64,000 nucleotides of DNA from Mycoplasmopsis agalactiae PG2 (GTDB lineage: Bacteria; Bacillota_I; Bacilli_A; Mycoplasmatales; Metamycoplasmataceae): assembly GCF_000063605.1 (NCBI RefSeq), contig NC_009497.1:682001-746000 (forward strand). The letters run 5' to 3'. Both the position numbers and the translations under genes were made by a program. The notes below the pieces were generated by a model that saw nothing but the letters and a program-made list of their open reading frames with translations, ran no database searches and was not told the origin of the DNA. Below are positions 23,251 to 32,900 of the stretch, piece by piece (position 1 is the stretch's first letter; each line of letters begins with the position of its first letter).

Positions 23251-25260
23251 TTAGAATAACTCAGCAGTCATTTTTGCCGATTCAGATGCATGCTTATCAC
23301 CATGTTTTTTATATCTTTCAACAGCTTCTTTAACTAAGTTAGAGAACTCATCGCTGAATAATTCTTTAGTGATTTCTGATACGCCTGTAAGAATCTTTTT
23401 GATTCTTTCTTGCTTGCGTTTTTCGAGTGCCTTCTCAATTTTTTCTATTTCATCAGCAACTTTATCACTTTGGATTTCATATTTAAAGACATATTTATCA
23501 AAGCTGTCATTATTTTTATCTTTGTTTTTTTCTAAAACAGATATTATTTTTTCTTTTTCAAGTAATTTAGCAAGTTCAGATTCAAGTTTTCTCTCTTCTT
23601 CTTTTAATTGTGCTAAATCTTCTTCAGCTTCTTTTACAACTTGTGTCCCTGCAGCTTCTTCTTTTTCGCCTGTTGCCATATGAACATTTAATTTTTCTAT
23701 ATCTTTATCATATGTGGCTACATTATCATTATACTTTTCAGCTTCTTTAGATTTAGAATCCAAATATGTTCTTCAGTCTTTAGAATTCTTAGTCAAAGCT
23801 TTTACTTGCTCATTTAATTTTTCTAATTCGCTAGCTAAATTGTCTTTATTATGGCCTTCTTTATTAGCTTCATCAATTAATTTGTTGATTTCCTCAATTG
23901 CTTTTGCGTTAACTTTTAAGAACGTATTAATTTCATTTTGTAACTCAGTGAGCTCTTCGTTGTCCCGCTCAATTGCTTTGTTTCATTCAGAAATTAATTC
24001 ATAGTTAAATTTCACTTCATTATTAAAGTAAAACTCTTCTGAGAAATTATTGCTGTTCTTGTCTTTAATTCTGTCTTCAAGATATTTAATTTGTTTCTTA
24101 AGTTCATATGAAGATTGATAAAAACTCTTGAGCAATTGACTAAATACATCTTTTTTCTTAACATCAGAAGAAATTTTCTCAATTTTTGCTTCTGATTCCT
24201 TGATTTGCTTTTCTAAAGCATCAATCTTGTCGCCAAATACTTTAATTTTTGCAACTTCTTCATTTGCAATTTTAGCTTCACTTTCATAGTTGCTTTTTTC
24301 TTCTTTAGCACCTTCAAGCAAGTCTAAGATATCTTTCTTAGATTCTTTAGTTTCAGCTAATTCAACTTTAGCTTTTACTAATTTTTCTTTTTCTAAGTAA
24401 TTAAGTTTAGATTTATTCTCAGCAATTTTCTTTTCAATTGACTTTTTGTTAGTTTCTAACTCATTTTTAAGATTGCTGATATAAGCTTCATATTGTTTTC
24501 CTAATGATTCACTAGCTTTATCTGATGATGAAACTATGTTGTCAAAGTATTCTTTTACATTCATAAAATGAGCTTTTAATTTATTTAAAGCTTTGTCACT
24601 CATAGTTTCATAGTCATAAAGACTTACTTTACTTATTTCACTACCAGTTACATCGTCTCTGAAAATAGCATGTCATGCATTAGCAACAAATTCTTTGAAT
24701 ACTTTTTCATTGATTTTCTTGTTTTCATCTAATATTTTCTTAACTTCATCATCTAAGCGTTTTTCTTCTTTTTCTAACTCATCTTTACTTGGATGTAAAG
24801 TAATATCCATACCAGTTGCGCTGTCTCTGAAAATTGAATCTATGTGACTCTTAATAAATTCATTGAATATTTTTTCATTGATTTTCTTATTTTCATCTAA
24901 TATTTTCTTAACTTCATCATCTAAGCGTTTTTCTTCTTTTTCTAACTCATCTTTACTTGGATGTCAGAAAATATCATAACCAGTTGGGCTATCATTAAAA
25001 ATTTCATCTCATGAATTAACAAATCTAGCTTGACTGTTATCTCCTGGTCTAGTTCCACCGCCAGATTGGTCGCCATTACCAGGCTGTGTACTGTTGCCAG
25101 GTTGACCGTTATTTCCCCCGCCAGATGGAGTACCTCCATCTACAGGCACCCTGTTAGCAGGATCAGTTGGTTTATCACTGTTTTGCACAAAACAGGCTGA
25201 AGATAATAATGGTGAAAACAAGGCAATTAAACCGCCTTTTAGTAATCATTTCTTTTTCAC
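23251..25260 (-). CDS. Module-repeat lipoprotein B, truncated by nonsense codon
   Basis: 669 residues from a GTG start; GGAG lies 6 bases upstream, and no in-frame ATG fits. Signal peptide with L-L-S-S-A-C, lipidated Cys23, then a Gly/Asn/Gln/Pro-rich linker (residues ~30-70), unusual among its paralogs. Two nearly identical ~45-residue units (L-H-P-S-K-D-E-L-E-K-E-E-K-R-L-D-D-E) follow, then a long coiled coil and the segment Y-K-K-H-G-D-K-H-A-S-E-S-A-K-M. It ends A-E-L-F-stop: the paralogs have Ser-Asp after E-L-F, so a TCA-to-TAA change is likely. Downstream frames continue the protein. The truncated product could still be exported and lipidated. Poly-G (9) lies 46 bases upstream. Confidence 0.65.
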
Positions 25261-25295
25261 TGTGAACTCCAAATATAAATATTTAAACTTATATA

Positions 25296-25327
25296 TATTT
25301 TAATATCCCCCCCCCAAAAGCTTTTGT
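25296..25327 (-). promoter_or_regulatory. Poly-G promoter region of lipoprotein B
   Basis: Minus strand: palindrome CAAAAGCTTTTG leading into G9 (plus-strand C9 at 25307-25315), one base, then TATTAAAATA. Same arrangement as in C. Confidence 0.6.
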
Positions 25328-25341
25328 TTTGGCTTATTTTT

Positions 25342-25376
25342 CCACAAATTTTCCATATTATTTTTGAAATTTGTGG
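25342..25376. repeat. Ten-base inverted repeat upstream of lipoprotein B
   Basis: CCACAAATTT and AAATTTGTGG are perfect inverted copies 15 bases apart, ~27 bases upstream of the poly-G. No T-run follows, so it is more like an operator or cruciform than a terminator. Confidence 0.5.
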
Positions 25377-25470
25377 TTTTTTATTTGTTTAATCAATGAA
25401 AACTATAATTAAGCTCCTGCAACAATATAAATCTTAAAAACAATCAATATTAAAGCAACAGCAATTAAAA

Positions 25471-25490
25471 AAGCAGGTATTATCCTGCTT
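25471..25490 (-). terminator. Terminator after yneF
   Basis: Stem AAGCAGG/CCTGCTT with a 6-base loop, followed on the minus strand by T6. Confidence 0.8.
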
Positions 25491-25503
25491 AAAATGTTAA
25501 TTA

Positions 25504-25749
25504 TTATTTCTTTTCTGCATTTTTGGCATTAGTCATTGAACGCATGACAGCATTTATTTGTGACTCAGATGCTTTTCTTCCCATCTGTGCAAACATTGCT
25601 TTTATCATATTTCTGGTAATTGGGGGATTTTCACGAATTTGCTTTTCAAAAATCTTTCTTGCTACAAAAAAGCCAATAAAACCGCCAACTATGCCAAGGA
25701 AAAGCGCTACTCCAATAACTATACCAACTCACGCGCCTGTTGAAACCAT
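25504..25749 (-). CDS. yneF: YneF family (UPF0154) small membrane protein
   Basis: 81 residues, easily missed because of an early TGA Trp codon. One N-terminal transmembrane helix (residues ~8-30, V-G-I-V-I-G-V-A-L-F-L-G then G-G-F-I-G-F-F-V-A-R) is followed by the family core E-N-P-P-I-T-R-N-M-I-K-A-M-F and Q-M-G-R-K-A-S-E. Conserved across Firmicutes and Mollicutes with no firmly known function. AGGAG lies upstream of the ATG. It sits 28 bases after the aminopeptidase gene and probably shares its transcript. Confidence 0.85.
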
Positions 25750-25777
25750 TTAATGAAAATCTCCTAAACTTGTAATT

Positions 25778-26866
25778 TTATTTATATTTAAATATTGTAG
25801 CATAAACATCAGCATTAATAGCTTTTATGGTCTGTGCTATTAAGTTAGCTGAATCAATTAAATCATTAATTGATATTAGGCCTATTGGTGAGTGTAAATA
25901 TCTTTGAGGAAGCGAAATAGTTAAAGTAATTGCGCCGCCCTTAGCATATTGCAATTCAGCAGCATCAGTGCCACCACCCATTGAGATAAATTTATAGTGC
26001 TTAATATTGTTTTCTCTGCCTATTTTACACATAAATTCAACCAATTGTGGATTAGCCATCATTCCGCCATCTTTTACTCTTATAGCAGCACCTTTGCCAA
26101 TTACAGTTGTGCCCTTAATTGTACCAACTGTATCATGAGTGCTAGTTGTATCAAGCGCTATAGCAAATTCAGGATTAATTAACGAAACACTAGTTTTAGC
26201 CCCTCTAGTTCCTACTTCTTCTTGTACAGTGCCAACTAGATATAAATCAACACCTAAATCCACATTTTCTAATTCTTTAGCAATGTATTCTAAAACACAT
26301 ACGCCAGCTCTATTATCCATTGCTTTACCAGCTAATAAATCAGGATTATCTAAATAAACTGTTTCGCCAGTCATTAAAACAACATTGCCTACTTCAATTC
26401 CATTGTCCTTGGCTTCTTGTTCTGAAAAGAATCCAAAATCAGCATATAAATCATCCATAGTTAATGCTTTGGATCTTTTTTCCGCTTCCATAATATGAAT
26501 TGATGTGTGGCCAAAAACACCGTTAAATCTTTTGCCGTTAGAATTAATTAAAACTGCCTTAGTGCCAATTACAACACTAGGTCATAAGCCACCAACAGAG
26601 CTAAGCTTGATCTGTCCGTTTTCATGTATGCCTTTAACTAAAAAGCCAACTTCATCCATGTGAGCAGCAACCATAAATTTTGGTGCATTTGGATACTTTG
26701 ATTTTTTGTGAAAAATAATAGAGCCAAAATTATCATAAGATACTGTAAAACAGTTGTTTTGGTTTATTTCTGCTTCCATCATTTTAGCAATATTAGATTC
26801 ATATCTAGAAACTCCTTCAGCCTCTAAATACTTTACTAATCTATTTTTAAATTCGCCTTTGTTCAT
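25778..26866 (-). CDS. M42 family metallo-aminopeptidase
   Basis: 362 residues, the normal length for the M42 (glutamyl/deblocking aminopeptidase, 'endoglucanase M') family. Metal ligands and catalytic residues are visible: A-H-M-D-E-V-G-F (His69, Asp71), K-A-M-D-N-R (bridging Asp), T-V-Q-E-E-V-G-T-R-G (catalytic Glu pair), A-L-D-T-T and R-Y-L-H-S-P-I-G (last His). M42 enzymes form cytosolic tetrahedral dodecamers that trim peptides to amino acids, useful in an organism that lives on imported peptides. This and yneF are ordinary housekeeping genes embedded in the surface-protein array. Confidence 0.9.
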
Positions 26867-26892
26867 ATATTAATTATAAATTTAAAACAAAA

Positions 26893-26916
26893 AAGCGCCT
26901 TGTTTTTTAGACGCTT
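26893..26916 (-). terminator. Terminator of lipoprotein A
   Basis: Minus-strand stem AAGCGTC/GGCGCTT (one G-U pair) followed by T6, 8 bases after the stop codon. Confidence 0.75.
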
Positions 26917-26923
26917 AATTGTG

Positions 26924-29584
26924 TTAGCTTGTTCATTTAGGAATAACTGGCATATAGCCTTTTTTCAAGTCCTCTATTAATACCATGCGTTTAGTTTTGC
27001 CTGGATTGTATGACTCATCATACTTATCATGGTAGTAAATATAATTAAGCACATAGTCACGGGCATATTTTCAATTATTTTGTCTTTCATCTGTTGAATT
27101 TAGTTCATAATCAGATACACCAGCTCAGAACCTAGGGTTAACACTATAATTATTTACTAATCCAATTGCTCTATAGTGGCCATCGTATTTGCTTAATTCT
27201 TTCTTTCTAACTGCACTTTCAAACTCTTCTTCGACCATTTTTCTTAAGTAAGATTCAGAAGTTCCATCATCTAATTGTCAGTATACGATTGGTAATCTAT
27301 TTGAGTACAATATTGCTGCAAATGCAGTATACATTCTTCATACAGCTTGGTATCCTTCAACCTTTGTTTTTACATCTTGAGGATCAGTGTAAATTTCAGT
27401 AGATTCATATAACTCATTAACATAATTTTTGATTAATGGTTTTATAAACTCTGACATAATTTTGAAAATACCATGATGTACAAGACCAACACTACCCTTT
27501 TCTAATCATAATGATTTAGCTAGTTTTGTTCTTTTGCCAGAGTTAAAAATTTCGTGATATAGTCCTTTATCATCAAAACCATCAGCATACTTAAACATAA
27601 TGTTGACAAAATCAGCATATGCTCTATGGTTAGTATTTTCAAATATTTTCTTGAATATATTTACATTTTCAAATACCTTAGCAAATGATATAAATCCATT
27701 TTCAGTTATGAATTTAGACTCACCACTTTCAGCTCCCTCAGCAGTTTTTGCAAGAATATTATCACTCTCATTTAATGATTTCAACATATTTATAATGCCA
27801 TCAGTAATGTCATTAAAAATTTGAGGTAACTGTCCGGTTTCTTGGTCATTTTGGTTTGTGCTTGAAACAATATATCTAGTTATTGACTTAAGGAACCAGC
27901 TAATTTTTGGCATCTTATCATCTGGAATCCTATAGTGATTTTTATTAAATTTAGCAATGAGAGCTTTAGCCATCTCATCAAATAGTTTGGTTCTGTCATC
28001 ATATGCATTTTTAATTAATCATAGCTTAATATGAGATCTAACTCTTCTATCATCTGTTTTTGATATTAATTCAGAAAGCAGTTTCGAGTATGATTTAATA
28101 TTTTTGAACTTTTCATCATTTTTAAAGAAGCTATTAACAAATGAGCTTATAACTTCATCTTTATTTTCAGAATCAAAAACATTTGATAATGCTTCTTTTG
28201 CATCTTCTTCACTTATGCCTTCTGGTGAAGATAAAAGTCTCTCTAGGGCAAAATTCTTAAGAAATTCTTTATTGATATCATCTATAGAGATTTCGCTAAT
28301 AGCACTGCTATTAGGCATTTTATCACTTGAATATCAGTTTATGTCAAGGCCACTTGGACTATCTCTAAAAATTCGGTTTTTATAGTCATTTAGTCAGCTC
28401 TTGACAAATTCTTTGTTAACTCTTCTATTATTAGCAATAATCTTTTTAGCTTCATCATCTAAACGTTTATTTTCTGATTCAATTTGAGCATCTGTAGGAT
28501 GTAAGTCTATATCAAGACCTGATTTTGAGTCTTTGTAAATTCTTGTCTTAATATTATTTTTGACTTTTTCAACCCATTTTTGATGTTCGTCGCTAAATAA
28601 CTCACCTGTAATATCCGAAGCTGAAACTTTATGATCAATTAATTTAATTTCAGCTTCAGCTTTAACAGCTTCTATGGCTTCTTCAGCTCTTGCTTTTCTT
28701 TCTAACGCTTCTTTGATTGCATCTGTATAAGTGTCATCAAAAATTTTGCCAGTAATATCAGCAGACACAATTTTGTCCAATGTGCCTTTATTTAAGTCTC
28801 AGTTGTCTCTTAGAACTTTGTTAGTTCATCTCTCTAAATCTTCTTTAGTTCAGTGAATATTAATATCTAAACCTGAAGCTGAATCATTATAGATTTTTGA
28901 ACTAATTTCTTTATCTCTTTTAGCTTTTTCAATTTCCTTAAGATGATCATTGCTAAATAATTCACCAGTTACTCTCGACGCATACTCTTCTTTTTTAGCA
29001 ATAGAATAAGCATTCATTTCTGATGCTACTTGTTCATTTAAGTCTTTAATTTCCTTAAGCAAGGCATCAACTCACTCTTGCTGTTTATCCAAGTCAGCTT
29101 TTTTTGCTTTTTCAATACTTGCTTTGTTAATTTCTTTAGTCAATAAAGCAAATAATTCACCTGTAATATCAGAAGCTGAAATCAAATGTTCAGTTAATCA
29201 GATTTCAGCATCAACCTTGACTGCTTCTCTGGCTTCAACAGCTCTTGCTTTTCTTTCGATTTCTTTGATTGCATCAGTATATGTATCATCAAAAATCTTA
29301 GCTATTACATTTGCAGCTTTTAATTCATTCAACTTCGCTAAATTAAGTTTTAAGTTGTCTTCTAAAATTTTATTAACTGCCATATTTATATGTTTAGCAT
29401 CAAAATCATCTTCTTTGATTATGACAAGTTTGGTAGCATTTGAACCACTGTGATTGGGTGGATTTTTTCAATAACCATGATTATCTGCGGGTTTGTCTCA
29501 AACATTTGCAACATAACATGCAGATGATAATAATGGTGAAGATAAAGCCAATATTCCACTACTTAGTAATAATTTCTTTCGCAT
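26924..29584 (-). CDS. Module-repeat lipoprotein A, chimeric with MilA C-terminus
   Basis: 886 residues, intact. Start M-R-K-K-L-L-L has GGGGAG 7 bases upstream; signal peptide with L-L-S-S-A-C, lipidated Cys23. Residues ~60-420 contain the paralog modules: D-D-T-Y-T-D-A-I-K-E, S-A-S-D-I-T-G-E-L-F-S-D-E-H, I-Y-N-D-S-A-S-G-L-D-I and I-Y-K-D-S-K-S-G-L-D-I. From about residue 425 to the end the protein is homologous to the C-terminal ~440 residues of the adjacent giant lipase: both have A-Y-A-D-F-V-N-I-M-F-K-Y-A (A-D-F-I in MilA), V-E-G-Y-Q-A, V-N-P-x-F-W-A-G-V-S, Y-A-R-D-Y-V-L and L-I-E-D-L-K-K-G-x-M-P-V. A surface location is expected; function unknown. The intact frame makes it the likely expressed member of the family. 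Confidence 0.75.
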
Positions 29585-29627
29585 TATTTTTCTCCCCTAA
29601 TGAAATATAAGTCTTACCTAAATTCTA

Positions 29628-29659
29628 CCCCCCCCCCTTAAACTTTCGAAGTTTAAGGG
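29628..29659 (-). promoter_or_regulatory. Poly-G tract with 11-bp hairpin, lipoprotein A promoter
   Basis: Minus strand: CCCTTAAACTT-CGA-AAGTTTAAGGG, a perfect 11-bp inverted repeat whose last three G open a run of 10 G (plus-strand C10 at 29628-29637), followed by TAGAATTT. The tract ends 43 bases before the ATG. Confidence 0.6.
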
Positions 29660-29977
29660 CGAAAAATCAGCTTTTTTAACTTTTATATGTAAATGTTTTC
29701 ATACTATTTTAATTATTTGCTTAAAATGTTAAAATTTTAATGTATTTGATCTAAAAGGCCGGATTTTCTTTTTGATTATTTGTTTATCTCTTTAAAAAAT
29801 TTATAAAAATATCAAGCTAAAAAGCTCCGTTTGTCTTTGCGGAGCTTTTTAGTTTTTTAATGTAATGAAATTAAAATATCTTGCCTCTTGTGCTGACTTG
29901 TAAAATACTTTTACATTGCTGGAAACAATTTGTCATTGAATAAGTTTTGTTCTTGCAAACTGAATTTTAATAATCAA
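29660..29977. other. Intergenic region between lipoprotein A and milA
   Basis: About 320 bases with no gene visible. It holds the milA terminator (29817-29852) and any upstream promoter parts of lipoprotein A. Confidence 0.6.
29817..29852. terminator. Terminator of milA
   Basis: Perfect 13-base stem CTAAAAAGCTCCG/CGGAGCTTTTTAG with a 10-base loop. It is symmetrical and could work on both strands. Confidence 0.85.
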
Positions 29978-32900
29978 TTATTTAGGTTGTGGGTCAACTG
30001 GCATAAAACCTTTTTTTAGATCTTCAATAAGAGCTTGTTTTTTGGTTTTTTGACCATTGTATTTTGTATCTTTAGAGTCTTTGTAATAGATATAAATCAA
30101 CACATAATCACGTGCGTAATAAGAGTCTTTTAGTCAATAACTAGTTGAACTATGACGTAGTCTAGAAACTCCTGCTCAAAACTCAGGATTTACTACCTTT
30201 TCACCTACTAGTCCAACTGCAGAGTAATTGTCTTTGTATTTCTTTAAATCTTTATCCTGAATTGCTTTTTGAAAAGCCATTCTATATCCTTCTCTTAAAA
30301 ATGCCTCAGAAGTAAGATTTGTTGCATTTCAAAATAATCCGCTAGGTGTGTTTGAATATAAAATTGAAGCTAAAGATGCATAAACTCTTCAAAGGGCTTG
30401 ATAGCCTTCAACATTTTCTTTTACTTCTTGTGCTGTTTTATAGACTTTTTCGGATTTTTCTAATTCATCAACATAGTTCTTCATTAATGGTGTAACAAAT
30501 GCTGAAATCAAATGTTGAACCTTGCCTCTAATAACGCCTCAGAAGCCACGAGCCCCTAATGATGAGTTCCCTTTTGACTTTTCCGAGTTAAATATAGCAT
30601 TGAATAAGCCTTTATTTTCATCAGCTGGTGCATATTTAAACATAATGTTAATAAAGTCAGCATATGATTTAGCATCAACTTTTTCTAAAAGTTTTTCAAA
30701 TTTAGGTATGTTATCAAATACCTTGGCAATTGAAATAACATTGCCATTGCTTATAAATTTAAGCGCGCCATTTTTTGCTGCTTCAGCAATTTTAGTAAAG
30801 ACATCATCATTATCTTTAAGTTCTTTTAAAGCTGTAAACACACTATCAATAACATCGTTAAATATCTCAATAATTTGACCGTTTGAGCCTGTTCCATTGG
30901 TGTTTTGGCCAACAACTGCCTTTGAAATTGATTCAAAGAATTTGCTTAATTTATCTAATTCTTTATCAACAGGAATTTTATAACCATCACTATTTAATGA
31001 ATCAATTGTTATCATTGCCATTACTTTAAATAGCTTGCTATCTTTTGTATTAACAATGTCAATGATTCATTTTTTAATATGCTCTTTTGCTTTGCTTTCT
31101 TCAACAGATTTAAATAATGTTGAAATAAGTTTTGGCCATGAATCAACATCTTTTAATTTGCTTGTATCATCAAATAATTTGCCTATAAATAAGTCTAATG
31201 CGCCTTTTGTGTTGCCTGATTTAAGCATTGACTTGAAGAAATCTTTAGCATCTTGTTCAGTAATGCCTTTTGATGATAATAATTTAGCAAGGCCAAAATC
31301 ATCAATGAATTTGTTTACCAAAGTATCATCACTTGAAGCCCCTTCAGCAATTTTCTTTAAGTTTTCGCCTAAAACTTTGTGATGTTTTTCTAAAGTTGAA
31401 GAATTAAGAATTCTTCTCATGAAACTAAAGTCTTCAAAGTTTAATGATTTAGTTGTTAGGCCTAATATTTCAGAGAATAAATCAGTTAATGATTTGTGTT
31501 TATTTAATCCATTACTAATACCATTTAGCACATTTGGAATAATGTGCAAGTCATTAATTAATGAAGGTAGTTCATTCAATAAATCCTTGAAAAATGCTTT
31601 GTTTTGCTCACTATTTACATCAATTTTATAATGACTTAGTTGTGTACTGAGTAATTTTTCAATAAGACTTTTAACTGCATTCTCTTTTAAAAAGCTTTCT
31701 AGAATTACTGAAAAATCTTTTGAAATTAGATAAATCTTGTCTTTGCTATCTAAATATATTTTAAGAACATCAGCAATAGTGTTAGCATTGTGATATTTGT
31801 AAACATCTTGCTTCATTGTAAGAGTAACATTTCTCATTATTGAAGCAATAACTTTATGATTCTTAACAAAAATTGATTTGACTAGCGAGTTAAAATCATC
31901 CTTAGAAATATACTTGCTAATTTTGTCTGATCCAAAAGACTTAGTAAGCTGATCATATATCATTGATCCAGCTTCTTTTGTCCCTGCAGCATAGTTAAAT
32001 ATATTTGCTACAAATTGGCCAATTGTGTCTTCATGATTAAGCACTATTTCAGTTGTTACAAGTGATTTAATTAAGTCAATTGCAGTTTTTTCTCAATTTT
32101 GCACACTGAATTTATCTTTTGGACTCTTAGTTGCAAGCTCTTCAATAGCTTTACTATTAATCTTTGTGCCGTTTTTAGCTATTTCATCAAAAACGCCGCT
32201 AAAGAATCATTTATCAAGTTCTAAAACATTGCTTACCTTGTCATAATTTTGAAGTGAATCACTAATTAAGGCTATTAAGTCTTTTTCATTAATATCCTTT
32301 ATTAGTGCACTTTCATTTTTCATTAATTTATATATTAATGTTGCATATGTATATCGAATAGAATCTTTAGCAAAAGCTTTCTTAATTATGTTCTTTACAT
32401 TTTCAACAACTTTATTTCTAACAGTTTGATCAGCCAACCAAGTTTTAATTAACTTATCATAGTCATTAAAATCATTGATGCGCATCTTGTCAGAGAAAAA
32501 GCCATTAGCTAGTAATGAAAGTGATAATTCTTGCAAGTCTTTATCATCAGCAAGATAGTTTATAAGTTCTTTAATCTTTTCAATGCTTATATCAACAGCG
32601 CCTTTTGTGCCGCATAGTGAATTAAGCAAGTTTTTAAGTATATTGCTTGTTTCATCAAAATTGATAAATTCTTTAGCAAACTTAATTAAATCATCTGTTG
32701 CTTTTTTGCTAGCTAAAGACTTAACAGCTTTATCAAGCAATGATTTAACGGAAGTAGCTTTATTTACATCATCAGCACTTATTGAAAGCAATTCATCAGT
32801 TAGTGATTTAAATAATTTTTGGAAATGTTCACTCTTAAATGATTTTTGAATTAGATTTACAAAATCACTTTGTGATGCAAAAGTTTTAATATCTGCTGAA

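Noticed and set aside
23369-24004. Long plus-strand open frames across the coiled-coil lipoprotein region
   Set aside because: They are mirror images of Lys/Glu-rich minus-strand helix and code for Ser/Phe/Leu-rich nonsense without ribosome sites.
16331-29584. A vsp-type locus with site-specific inversion
   Set aside because: All genes point the same way, no recombinase gene is present, and the proteins lack the short repeats and conserved leader expected of Vsp proteins.
16331-29584. CRISPR array, suggested by the repeated segments
   Set aside because: The repeats are long, coding, imperfect and spaced irregularly; there are no short identical repeats with uniform spacers and no cas genes.
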